64,000 bases of DNA from Marchantia polymorpha subsp. ruderalis (lineage: Eukaryota > Streptophyta > Marchantiopsida > Marchantiales > Marchantiaceae). This document shows, one piece after another, positions 47,846 to 59,224 of the stretch. The position numbers were made by a program, and so were the translations under genes. Position 1 is the stretch's first letter. Every line of letters begins with the position of its first letter. The notes under the pieces were generated by a model, which was not told the origin of the DNA, searched no databases, and saw only the letters and a program-made list of their open reading frames with translations. The stretch is taken from contig AP031355.1 of the NCBI GenBank assembly GCA_037833965.1, positions 29,475,501-29,539,500 on the forward strand. The letters are read 5' to 3'.

Positions 47846-49083
47846 ACTTCCAATCACACAAAATGAGAAACTGCATGCAAATGGAATCTCGCTTTAGTTC
47901 ACCCTGCTTGGAATGTAGTTGACTTTTCACTCACATTCACTGGTACCTCCATATTAATGCTTTGAATCAGATTCAGGAAGTGAGTATAGCTGGATTTGAA
48001 CGTCAGGAACATTACCTTCTTCATATCGGCTTCAGTCTAGCTAAAACTCGGGAATCTCTGCATGGACACATAGATTTCCAAATTTGGCATAAATGAGAAT
48101 CTGTTTTAGATTTGAAGGACATGAGGGACTTAAAAAAAGACAGGTTTTGAAGACAATCATTGTTATTCGATGTCGGATCAAAACTCTTGGCAAGCCAGCA
48201 AGGGGTAAGTATGTTAACAATAAAGAATTGCATGCACTTAATGATGTATTCGGATAGGATCTACGGTCATCGGATGCCTCTGGTTGAAAGTGTGAGGTCT
48301 ACACATGAACTTTGACAAATGCCTCTGGTGCTGCTATTAATGGGACCTTGTGGCATAAGGTCCAATGGGCTACAGGCATAAGGCTTATGCAGGTGTGTTG
48401 TCTCGCTACCACATTGGGTAGTCAACATTTACTGACGTGCGTTGCACACGGGGATTGACAATTTGAAGACCAAAATTTTCTCAAACTTTTTGTCCCAAAC
48501 TAATGTTCTCGTGATGCTTCCGTATTTGCAACCAAGCCTCAGCCTGTAGTCTATGAGGTTATTGCACTTGATCAGCACATACATCCGCGTTAAATGTCTT
48601 CTCTTTGATCAAATGCGTTTGCAGATAAATTTTACAAAATGATGAAATAGCTCTCAATGTACAATTGTGAATTGAGAGCTGTTTCAGTCAATTTCACCTT
48701 CTCTAATGTTGTGGAAGGGGAACAAAAGAAAGTACGAGAAGCTGTTGAGCTTGTGTTTTTGGACTCGAGCTCCCCCTTGTGCTTTAAGTACCCTGTAAGT
48801 CAATCTATGCGTATAGAACTGAGAAAGTTCTTCGGAAAGCTCTTGAACAGTTGAGTGCTTCGTCTTTCATGCCACTTGTCGCTGACACTTGGAATGTCAT
48901 CCTTTCTTAATTTGGAACATCCGAAGAAAAAAACATAGAACTGACTAGAACATGGTGGTATGTTATACCATAAGCTGTTGCTATAGCTTTTTTACGTCAC
49001 AGTAGTTGAATGTGATGCCATGCATATCGCTTTTCGATGAAGCTTGTATTTTTCTTATTTCCTTTCCTTCTTTTATCATGAAA

Positions 49084-49327
49084 AATTAATACATGCCAAG
49101 TGGTATGTAGAAAAAGACTGAAAATTTAACACATGCCAAGTGGTATGTAGAAAAAAGACTGAAAATTTAATGCATGCCCAGTGGTATGTAGAAAAAGACT
49201 GAAATTTTAATACATGCCAGGTGGTATATAGAAAAAGACTGAAAATTTAATACATGCCCAGTGGTATATAGAAAAAGACTGAAAATTTAATACATGCCCA
49301 GTGGTATGTAGAAAAAGACTTGAAAAT
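49084..49327. repeat. 40-bp minisatellite, six units
   Basis: Six head-to-tail units contain ACATGCCMAGTGGTATGTAG followed by AAAAAGACTGAAAATTTAAT. Variants are few (CAAG/CCAG/CAGG, and TGTAG/TATAG). Confidence 0.92.
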
Positions 49328-50062
49328 ACTTTATAATTTGAAGTGACTAAATAGTTGTAGGAAACATTGGTGTTTCCTTTGCATCATTCATAAAGTTCTA
49401 AGCGTGAGCATGCTAGAACGCTTACTTGTCCGCAGGAGCGTGCAATAAGCGAGTTCATGATCAGTTGCTACCTGGAAACGGTTTGTGTTGGGAAGTCCTA
49501 TTGCCATGTAACGATTCGTCAGCGGATGCGTGTGATCCATTTTTCCAGCTGCTTTGGAAAGAAAAGAATCCCGGATCGGGATGAAATCTACCGTGTCAAA
49601 GAAGCCAATACATATGTTTGAGGATGATGCATATCAAGGTAAGAGAGATATTAGCAACTTTCCCATACAAAGTACGAACAACCAGACTAGATTCCCATCC
49701 ATCCAAAGTTTCTCCACTCCACGGTTTTTCTGATGTGAATGCCTTAGTACCAGTTGCTGCCTTATCCTCTGTACCAAATCGCATATACGAGACCTACTCC
49801 ATGTCTTAGCTGCAATCAAAGTCAGCAGCAATGATTTCGCTGGACCAGATATTCAACAATAACTTCTGGGAAGTTTCGCGGCGCAAGCTATCCAAAGTAA
49901 ACAAGAAGCGAGTACGAATTTCAGAGGCCTGCGCTGACATCGAGGCTCTTGTGGACATGGTTGTCAGCTTGCTCATATCTGCGTAGTATCACGATTGGTT
50001 TAAAGATCATGGTAAATTGCATGGACTTGCCACAGCAAACTCCAACGAGTTTGCAAATTACG

Positions 50063-50182
50063 TTCTCCCTGCACTTGGCAAGGAGACTTACAGCATTTGC
50101 ACCAGAGTGTCGACAAAAACAGTTCTCTCTGCACTTGGCAAGGAAACTTACAGCACTTGCAACAGAGTGTCGACAAAAACAG
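50063..50182. repeat. 60-bp tandem duplication
   Basis: Two units start TTCTCCCTGCACTTGGCAAG (50063) and TTCTCTCTGCACTTGGCAAG (50123), and both end GAGTGTCGACAAAAACAG. There are about four substitutions between units. It lies in a stretch with no recognised gene. Confidence 0.9.
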
Positions 50183-53100
50183 TGCACAACTGTATGTAAT
50201 GTCTTACTGGTCCACATGGACGTACACTACAACTCACTAAAGCTTTCAATCGACTGACTTTTCACCAAGTTTGAAGGATACCAAGTGATATATGTACCAG
50301 AAAGAAAGTCATGGTCATAATTGCACATGACAGTCCTTCGAGCTCTGGCGAGGACTTCGCGCACCCTGTAAGTCGGGCTTCGAGCATAAGGTAAATAGAA
50401 CACCAGGGTGTTCTTACTTCTCTCGATAATCATCGATGTATTAGGGTTCATACTCTTCTTACACATTCACGTTTTGTTTCCCAAATCCACATTAAGGGTC
50501 TCCTGTCCCCTGTCTCAGAATCTTGACTTTCTTGACTTATGCTAACGAGCACGGAGTAAAAAGTTATCTCATTCAACCAGAGCTACGTAGACTCGCTTTA
50601 AATTAGTCAAGTGATTAACCGCGAAGGACGTCAATTGCCGAAAGCAAAGTGGCCTACCATGCAAACGTGAGAAGATGTACATTTGACACATTTCAATTTA
50701 ACGGCGTTCTCAAGAATTTCTGACCTACCAGACCTTTCAGCGTACATGTGATAACAGACTTGTACGGTTTAAGACCAAGTCGTATAACAAACCGTCCAAG
50801 GTGGTGAATGGCTGGCTCCTGCGATGTCTTACCTTGCAGCAGCTGGAGGAGCACTACAACAAATTCAAAATCTGATTTTGACCTCTTTCTCTGTAAGTCG
50901 TTATCTCTTGACAATGACATCGATTTGTGCAGTGCACAAACTTTTGTCAGCAAAAACTATTAAGAAAAGGCAATAATGCGTACAAAAATCTATGCCTTTT
51001 TCTCTGCTGACCCAATCTGATGTTGTAAGTCCTCATCTGCAGGGTACGGAAAAGAAAGTAGTACCAAAGGAAACGATGTGCTACGAGATAGGATAAGCCG
51101 CTGACCGTGTGTCTGAATGATAAAATGGAAATGTCCGAAGCACAGCATTCAAAACAAATTGAACTGAAACGCCGTGGAATTTATGCGGATGTATATTATA
51201 AAACATTAGATTGAAGAAAGGGCTGAGAAAGTGACACTACGTGCCGTATGTAGCCTCGGTTTACACAACATTGGGGCTTGGAGTAGTTTAATTTGTTCGC
51301 AGAGTCATGAGTAATAGCCCTTTGCGGAGTACTCAAGAGGCAAGATGTCAGCAAATTATAATACTATAGGTTTTTTTTTTCGGCTGACCCGTCAGCTACC
51401 AAATGACAGGAGTGCTCTGTGAATGTATATCAAGCCATTGATGTCCATAAATGGAAAATTTTTATCAGGACTGGAATCGAAAGAATTGCAACGTTTACAA
51501 CTTCGTTGGGGAAAAATAAAATAACGTGCAAGATATGGCTCTGGCGAGGAGAAGACAAGGCAACCTTTTTTCATTGTCAAACACCGGTTGGTAAGTTTGT
51601 GCTCGGAATATTGGGCCCAGTCAGTAACAGATCGCCTCTGAGCTGACTTTCAGAAACGAGTCAAACGAAGGTAGAACTTTATGTGAAGAGCAGCACGAGC
51701 TCGGAGATTTTTAAGAGAGGTACTAAAATTAGCTCCAGGGGCATACTTTACATGCACCACCGCCTAGTATTGCATGCTTATTCCGGCTTCCAGTGGAGCT
51801 GAAGCATCTTTCGGTTTCCCGTGCTGTCTTCTATGGACATGACCAAACATTAGTAGCAACCATCCCTGTCTGAATTCGGCCATTAAAAATTGCAACCTCC
51901 TGCCGAATGGATGCACCTGCTATCGATCTCGAGCTTTAGGTCTCGTGCCTACTCTTAACCCATGCTCTGAGTATTCAGCAGTTGCCAGCAGCATGGGACA
52001 CGCGTTCATAACATGGAGTATCGCTGCCAGATTTGTTCCAGGAATTCTCACCATAGGGTTCACCGAGTCTCCTTTAGCAGTCTAATTTTAACAGACAAAA
52101 GCAGGTTGACATGACTCTCGTGGTCAGAGAGGAACTACGTAGTATAAATCTCTTTAGCTTTCGTACGAAGGCTGGTGATGTATACGCAGCTTAAATGTAG
52201 TTGACTCTGATCTCGTCGACTCTAGCCCCACTCCCTCCCCTTCCAGACAGAAGACAGAGTCCACCCTTTTCTCCATATTGCGTTTTACACTCCAATAACT
52301 TGGAAACGTGGGCAGAGGAGTACAGCAAATGTCGACGAGAGTCGGTTCCAAACATACTTGAGGAGAAAAAAATTGCGGCTCGTGCAGAGTCGTAGTAATG
52401 TGCACCATGTGCACCAATAGATTATCCGCTTAAGATTCAGAGCGATATGTTCGGTACGCGTAGAAGAAAAAAACTAAGATCTTCCACCTGCTTTCTCTAA
52501 GCTTAGCGGGTTTAGGAAATCGCGTATCACTGAAGATATGAACTGTGGGGAGAAGAAGTCTTATAGTGGTCTGTTGGGAATCTATGGACGGGTGGGGGGA
52601 GCACATACATACATACAATTCGAACGTTGTGTCGAATCTTCTAAAATAGGAGGTCTTGTCTGTTTGCTGTTTCTGTCCGAAATGTTGAACTCTCTGCACG
52701 TCCACCGACTCCTCCAGATTCGGATGCTTGCCCGAAATCATTGGAGAGTGCTTCTCTTCAATATCGGCTTGATTCTGCATGTAGATGTTGAATCAAGTGG
52801 TGAATTCTAAGATCTCCCATCAACCCACAACGTCAATGGACGTGGAAACTTGCGCCGGTTTCTGCCTCCACATCGACCTGCCCAGGATCGCATCGCTTTA
52901 GCTCAAGGTATGACTGAGGGAGAGCATTGACAGGAAATTTGCGAACTAAGCAATCTGTCTCCAATCGAACGCTGAATATGGTCACGGAAACAGGAACATA
53001 AGGAGCATGTAACACATGCTGATAGGAATGTATGACCGAAAGTCAACACGCACACAATAGATCTCCATTGTACACGCCCGGTTTAGAGCTCTGGGTCTGA

Positions 53101-53689
53101 GAGTTACAGTGTTGTCAACTATAGGGCTTGAATAATGAATGACTGTGAAGGGTCCCAGAGTTGGGATGGAGGCAGTGACGCGTTTGAGTAACTGCAGGGA
53201 CGGAGGGAACCTTCTCCAACTCGATTAACGACCATGTGCAGAGGGAGGGCCGGCGGTTGGCAGAATTTGACAAAATGACTGAATCTCGTATACAAGGCCG
53301 CTTCTCGACAAGCGACTGATTGCTCTTCAAGGCGCGTGGATCTCGGATCTGTACGTAGGAATAACGTAGGAATTTCTGGCTCATTCCCGTGGGAGAAGAA
53401 TTTCGATACAACTCGTGCACATTGTGTGATAGTTCCGAGCAATTGTTGCATCGGACTCTCAAAGTCAAAGGCCAACCCACGAGCTAGAGGAGCTCGAACA
53501 CGGCCAAATTATAAGCAGCAACAATGATTCTCAAGAATATGCTGATTCTCTGACATGTGGGGAGGCTTTGTCTTCAACTTGTTGAATATAGGAACATATT
53601 TTAAGCATAAAGAAGAGGAGAATCGAGTTATCCTCGCAACATCTTACCTTAAAATCCCGGTGGTGATGATCCGGTAGATGCAAATCAAA

Positions 53690-54000
53690 ATCAAGTCCGT
53701 GCAACCTTCCAACAGTGTGACAGGATCTCACTCCAGTTTTACTTTTTCACCCAGCACAATTAAATTCAAAGTAAAATTCGATCCATGCGAACTTTCAAAG
53801 AGTGATAAGATCTTACTCCATTTTTCACTTTTTACCCCGCATTTGTAGATGCCAAGAAAATCGAATCCATGCTAACTTTTATAACAGTAATAGTATCTCC
53901 CTCCAATCTTTACTAATTTAACCTAGCATTTGTATATGCAAAGGAAATTCAATCATGCAATCTTTCATCGGAGTGAGAGGGTCTCAATCCAATTTCTACT
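53690..54000. repeat. Degenerate tandem repeat, about 85-bp period, four units
   Basis: Units share CCATGCnAACTTTCnAAnAGTG, then a GATCTTACTCCA-like box (at about 53723, 53809, 53893, 53979), then a T-rich run and GCATTTGTAgATGC. Divergence between units is high, so the array is old. Confidence 0.75.
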
Positions 54001-55063
54001 TCTACTTTTTTTCTCCCTTTAGCAACAAAAAGATTGCTAAAAGAGATGTTAAGAACCATCGAGCTTTACAAATAATCAATGAACTGGGAGAAAGTAGTTG
54101 GAACATGAGATATGGCAAAGACAATATGTACTGTATCATTTAGTACAATCCCAGTAATATATTGGAATAATTTACAAACAAGACATTATCTAATGCTATG
54201 TAGAGATTATTCTTGTGAGTGGTAAATGAGAGCAATGGAGACATAATTATTTCAAAACATGATTAAATTTGATAGTTTTTAAAGTATACACCATGACATA
54301 AAAACTTACAACACTTCTTGCATGACGTTATGATACATACTATATTTTTTGTAAGCATGCCCACATGGACAATTATAATTGTAATATTTTAACGCTAACA
54401 ATTTCAAAAGGATGAATTATTTTCATTTTTATCTAGTTGAACATTAGCTGTGCGCACTCCCTTACAATCCCACAAAATATCTGACCAAATACGTTTGCAA
54501 CTTTCATTCCTTTGTCTTAAACCAATTGACATATCTACACTCACATTTATTAAAGATGTGAAGATTGGAACTCTATGTTGCAGGTAAGCTCTCAAGTAAC
54601 AAAGATAATACAAGTTCCCTAATGTACATAATATAGTTTTATTCTCCACTCTCTAGTATCAAAGATCGTCATGTGAACACTTTCTCATTTCAAAGTTACA
54701 CAACGAACACATCTGAATTAAAACCCAATGGAGGAGCGGTTGTATTGGAGTTACTGACACTAGTGGAGATGATACTGTAAACCATGTCACCCAGTACTAC
54801 ATGAAGACTGTTATTTGATTCCTGGACTGGAAGACCTGCTAGAGATTCTAATGCTGGTTTTGATGATAGCACGTCTACTTGACGTCACACCACTCGGAAG
54901 TAAAGCTTCAAGCCCCCACTTGCTTGCTTGCTCTCATCAAAGGGAGTGAAATTTGTCCTTTTGGATAATCATCTCGACCCTGGTTTGCATCAATATAGGA
55001 CTCATGACGACTAGAGTCACCGAATGGCTGCGACGCCGGTAGCCCGGTGGACCCGATTCCGTT

Positions 55064-55137
55064 CCGTTCGGGGCGTAGCCTGTCAGCGTACGCCCCGAAC
55101 GGGACAGGACGAAGCCTGTCAGGGTACGTCCTGTCCC
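55064..55137. repeat. Two adjacent hairpins with the same loop sequence
   Basis: Hairpin 1 has 14-bp perfect arms, CCGTTCGGGGCGTA at 55064-55077 and the complement at 55089-55102. Hairpin 2 has 11-bp perfect arms, GGGACAGGACG at 55101-55111 and the complement at 55127-55137. Both loops carry AGCCTGTCAGSGTACG, so the loop is repeated while the stems differ. Confidence 0.88.
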
Positions 55138-55161
55138 GCAGCCTGAGAATCAACGAATGGG

Positions 55162-55902
55162 ATGGAGACAATAACCCGTCAAGGCCAAATGAGGCCGAAA
55201 CACAATCAAAAAGCTGTCCTCCCGACGGACTGTCCCGTCGAATCTCCGATGAGGGGGATGTGGGCAGGGCAATCGAGCGCTGATGGGGCTTCGAAATTCG
55301 GAGTTGCCATTCGAGAGTCCGGTGCCCACGTCCGCTCCTGCAGGAGGTTGATCGCGGGGGCCCAGAGCCTTGAGAGGAGGGAGGAGGGAGATAAGTCAGC
55401 GAGTCGAAAGACTGTAACGGAGTGGAATAATATCGGAAATGAATGTCCGTGCATTTGCGATTTCGGCTTCCTCGAAAAGAATTTCTCAGTATCCTCGGAG
55501 AAGGTCTACGCTGTAGAGCAATCGTTAGGCATGGGGGCTTGTGAGCACGATCGTCCGACTGCGCTGCTTCCCGAGGAGCACCGGATGATGAAAGAGGTCA
55601 ACACAGAAGTGGCAACTACGGTTTGTCGTGGAGATCGACGACGCCCGCTTCTCGCATCGGACGGTGGTGATTGCCCCCAGGGCTCTCCGAGTCAAGGAGC
55701 GCGGAGCCTATTTCCGGAAGGACTTCGGCCGAATGCCGATCGGGTTTCAGGGGAAGGGGCCGACGTTGAGGGCATGAAAGCTCGAGCTACCAGCCGCAGC
55801 CGCAGCAGTCAAAGGGGCCTGCGTTTTGACAAAATTAAACGAGAGACTGATCACGAAAAACCCTGGCCCCAAGACACGGAGGACCTTGAGACTCTGGCGT
55901 AA
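55162..55902 (+). CDS. Unassigned 246-codon ORF in GC-rich DNA
   Basis: This is an uninterrupted frame of 246 codons from ATG, in a local GC-rich stretch. The protein is polar, with several Arg/Ser runs, a CPCICDFGF segment near residue 95 and a Ser/Arg-rich tail (ATSRSRSSQRG). I recognise no domain, signal peptide or membrane segment. It may be part of a mobile or repeated sequence or a chance GC-rich frame; the twin hairpins lie just upstream. TATA-like or splice signals were not convincing. Confidence 0.25.
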   Translation: METITRQGQMRPKHNQKAVLPTDCPVESPMRGMWAGQSSADGASKFGVAIRESGAHVRSCRRLIAGAQSLERREEGDKSASRKTVTEWNNIGNECPCICDFGFLEKNFSVSSEKVYAVEQSLGMGACEHDRPTALLPEEHRMMKEVNTEVATTVCRGDRRRPLLASDGGDCPQGSPSQGARSLFPEGLRPNADRVSGEGADVEGMKARATSRSRSSQRGLRFDKIKRETDHEKPWPQDTEDLETLA

Positions 55903-56358
55903 AGATTCACTGGCACCGGCGCTCGCTGTGCGCGCAGCGGGGAGCCTCGGTGGACCGAGTCTATGCCATGGGCGGTGTTCGAGCCCCTGCGGTTAGACGC
56001 GAGAGCGCCCTGATATCGTAACACGACCAATGACTGCAGCCCTCCTCCAGGGCACCCGACGTGTCCCGGCTGCATTCAACGCCCGGTCTCCGATCACTGC
56101 TTTGCGCAAATCGACTTGTGAGCCCCGCCTCCGAGGATCGCCCTCTATAAAGCAATGAAATTTTCATGCCATGTTCATCATTCCCGCACATCTTTCATAG
56201 ACTCGAACAGATTTGCTCGCGTGGGTTCTTCGGCTGTACGAGAAGTACAAGCCCCCCACCCACACACAAACACACACACATTCACAGGCAAAGAGATCCC
56301 CACTTTCATCGGGATCGGACTTCCAGTCTCTCCGAGGATCACAGCTCAGCACTCTTAG

Positions 56359-56460
56359 CTATATATCGCGGCTCCGATCTGGATCTGACAGTGGACGATC
56401 GGAGCACCAGATAAGCTCAGCGACTTCAAAGCTTCGATCCTCATCCAGTAGCTGAGAGAG
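56359..56460 (+). promoter_or_regulatory. TATA box and short leader of the BAHD gene
   Basis: CTATATATCG at 56359-56368 lies about 95 bases before the start codon, fitting a short 5' leader of roughly 65 bases. Upstream, a (CA)n-rich run lies at about 56257-56283. Confidence 0.6.
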
Positions 56461-57930
56461 ATGGCTACGAGTCCAACAGCGATGGGCCGAACGAGCCTCA
56501 CCGTGGGCGGTGTGAGCTTGAGGGCCAAGATGATCCGCAAGACGCTGGTACACCCGGCACAACCGACGGCGGCGGAGAACGAGTGGCTTCCTCTCAGTAA
56601 TCTGGATCGAGTGGTGACTCCCACTTTCAGCAGCGTCATCCATTTCTACGACGGTGCGGTTTCCGAGGCCCGGAGCTTCGAGTGCGTCGTGGGTGGATTG
56701 AAGAAGTCCCTCTCGGAGGCTCTGGTTTACTTCTTCCCGCTCGCAGGGAGATTGGAGCTGCGGGACGATGGGCTCGTGGACTTGCACTGCAACGATGCGG
56801 GAGCAGTCTTCATCGAAATGTCTCTGGGCGTGGAGCTGGCGGAGGTTGGAGGGGCGCAGACCATGGACTCACTCTCTGGCCTGGAGTCGGCTCGGCTCGG
56901 GAGGGGTCCTCTCTACATGCCCGATCAGTTAATGGACATGCCCACTCTCGTAGTGCAGGTCACTCGGTTCAAGTGCGGAGCTGTCGCCGTAGCCACAAGC
57001 TGGCACCACACCATCGCCGATGGTTCATCGGGTTGCCACTTCATTCAAGCGTGGAGCGAAATCGCCACCGGAGCTGGCATCTCACTGATTCCTAACCACA
57101 ATCGCCAGCTTCTAGCTCCCCGAGACCCTCCCAATCCGAGCCTGGTCCAGGGCTACAGCACGAAGTCCGCTCACAATCTGAACAAGGTGAGCAGCGATCG
57201 AGAGGTTCTCAAGACTTTCGGTGGCTCGCAGGAGCCTCCCGTGATCAACATGTTCCATCTCGACAAGGACACCGTTCAGGAACTGAAAAATGCGGCCAAC
57301 GAAGAACTTGGCGAGGAGAACGTGCGCAAATTCACCTCCGCCGAGGGGATTTCAGCTCTCCTGTGGCAGTCGATGACGAGGGCCAGGACCGAGAGCTCGA
57401 CTCATGACGACGACGACTATCCACGACAAAACCAGGAGGTTACCAGATTTTTCATGTTCGTGGATGGGAGGAAGAAGCTGAACATGCCCAAAGGCTACTT
57501 CGGGAATGTGGTGTGCAGTGCATGCGCTGTAAGCACGGAGGACGAAATTATGAACAACGCTCCCTCTTATGCCGCGACTCTGATCCGGCAAGCATGCTCG
57601 AGGGCCGACGGAGACTACTTCAAGTCTCTGATCGACTGGGTGGAGGTGCAAGGATCGAGTCCGTCGAAATCCGAGCACGTGAACTCCGTAGGCCACGATG
57701 TGGCGGCCACCTTCTGGACTTTCTTCCCTCTATACAGCATGGAGTTCGGATTTGGCAAGCCGACATTTGCTGCTAGAAATTCTCCTCCCCGACCTCTGAT
57801 CGACGGCATCGCCATGATGCCCAGCGCTAAAGGCCCAGGCAACATGGTTGCGCTGCTCAATCTCTCTGCCGATCGCATGCAAAGGCTTCGGAGTGACCCT
57901 CAATTCAACAGCGTTTTCCTCGGTCTCTGA
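56461..57930 (+). CDS. BAHD-family acyltransferase (HxxxD), single exon
   Basis: The 489-residue protein is of full family length (usual range about 430-490). BAHD enzymes transfer an acyl group from an acyl-CoA thioester to an alcohol or amine in the cytosol. The catalytic HxxxD is H183-T-I-A-D187 within WHHTIADGSS. The YFGNVV motif is at 346-351. The family's C-terminal DFGWG is represented by E428-F-G-F-G432 followed by KP, a D-to-E and W-to-F variant. The N-terminal part (VHPAQPT, LPLSNLD, FFPLAGRLE) is typical. An acidic insert THDDDDYPRQNQ lies at about 314-325. The substrate cannot be assigned; hydroxycinnamoyl, fatty-acyl or acetyl transfer are all possible. A paralogue starts 5.9 kb downstream in the same orientation. 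The ATG follows an in-frame-free leader just after GCTGAGAGAG. Confidence 0.93.
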   Translation: MATSPTAMGRTSLTVGGVSLRAKMIRKTLVHPAQPTAAENEWLPLSNLDRVVTPTFSSVIHFYDGAVSEARSFECVVGGLKKSLSEALVYFFPLAGRLELRDDGLVDLHCNDAGAVFIEMSLGVELAEVGGAQTMDSLSGLESARLGRGPLYMPDQLMDMPTLVVQVTRFKCGAVAVATSWHHTIADGSSGCHFIQAWSEIATGAGISLIPNHNRQLLAPRDPPNPSLVQGYSTKSAHNLNKVSSDREVLKTFGGSQEPPVINMFHLDKDTVQELKNAANEELGEENVRKFTSAEGISALLWQSMTRARTESSTHDDDDYPRQNQEVTRFFMFVDGRKKLNMPKGYFGNVVCSACAVSTEDEIMNNAPSYAATLIRQACSRADGDYFKSLIDWVEVQGSSPSKSEHVNSVGHDVAATFWTFFPLYSMEFGFGKPTFAARNSPPRPLIDGIAMMPSAKGPGNMVALLNLSADRMQRLRSDPQFNSVFLGL

Positions 57931-58010
57931 ACTTCGCTGACATGATTTCCCTGGACCTCAATTCAGCAGCGTGTTCCTCGGTCTCTAAACTTCGCCGACA
58001 TGATTTCCCG
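57894..58010 (+). repeat. 58-bp tandem duplication at the end of the BAHD gene
   Basis: The last 37 coding bases plus the first bases of the 3' UTR recur 58 bp downstream. CAATTCAACAGCG at 57901 matches CAATTCAGCAGCG at 57959, and CTCGGTCTCTGA matches CTCGGTCTCTAA. The second copy would encode the same last residues with a TAA stop, but it lies beyond the real TGA. Confidence 0.9.
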
Positions 58011-59203
58011 TTACCAGAGTTGTAGTCTAGGCCACCTGGTCACAAATACCTTGTACAATTAGATCAAGGTCTCGACCAACTTAACCATAATTCTAAACTG
58101 GTATAGAAATAAGGGTTTGAATTCATCCCTTGTATAACATACATTGCGAGCACGCGAGGCGTAAAAGTCTCTCGATCTGTAGATTCAAATCAACAATTTT
58201 TGTGAGATTAATATAAATCAACTTCGTTCTTCTAAACTCGCCAACATGCTTCTATTCTCGACGGTTTCCGAGAACTCTTGCCAATGTCTGAGTCTGCAAA
58301 AGGATGGTTACTGTGATACTCGGAGGTGGTGTGTTGATCAAAGTGACAATTCACGTCACATTTTGATGATCTTTTGAAATTTTTCCGTTCTAATTTGTTT
58401 GATTAAAGCTTCAACCATGCAACCAGTAGACATAAGACATACGAATGTATGTCTTATTTGCAATCATACTCATCCTGATCTTTAAGACGACTTAGAAGTA
58501 CGCTTAAAATGGGGCCGAGCCTCATCTTTATGCTTTTGGTTACATCCACGTGCGGCTTTTGCTAAATTCCCTTGGCCACATTCTTAGTATAATGTTTAAA
58601 TTGGATTTATGTTCTGGCGTATAATTACCGAGCATGAGCAGGAAGGAGGAACTGTTTGAATATTCGTGATTTTTTTGCAAATGGTCCGCTGTAGAACTTC
58701 ACATTTTGTGCTAGAAGTGAGATTTTGCTCATTCATGCACCTCCTCCCTTCGTTACAGGGCCTTTTGCTAGTTTGGAATACTATGGCAGCTTCCAGACTC
58801 CGGGACTATCTTACCAACAAATACTTACAACCTGGCACTATTTTCTTTATTACCTCCAATCATGTCAGTTTTGTCAACCGACCGTGAGATTGATAGTCTA
58901 GCATTTCACGAGAGCATGCAATCAACTGATACTCTGACTACAGGAGGTATGTGTAAATGAACTGTGTGAGAAAAGGAGTTGTTGATGTCATTGTCTAATG
59001 CGAGCACATGCAGGATCGAACGTGATGTTACTGATTGAACTTTTGCATGTACATGTAGCCATGGAGATATGCCAAAGAGTGCGTAAGTATTGCGTAATAA
59101 AGACTGGAAGTTGTGGACTTCTATATTAACAATATTTCCTACAACCTCCCTTTGACGAGTCATAGACTACCAGAGTCTTATTATATTAAATGTAATCATT
59201 CCA

Positions 59204-59224
59204 AGCGACTGGAGTCCAGTCGCT
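59204..59224. repeat. 21-bp palindrome
   Basis: AGCGACTGGA and TCCAGTCGCT are perfect 10-bp arms around a single central G. Confidence 0.85.

Larger units (their letters stand above)
47846..53680. other. Intergenic region, no gene recognised
   Basis: Apart from the tandem repeats listed, only short frames are open on both strands (for example 52430-52780 minus and 53115-53480 minus), without family resemblance. Codon-like periodicity is not evident by eye. Confidence 0.45.
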
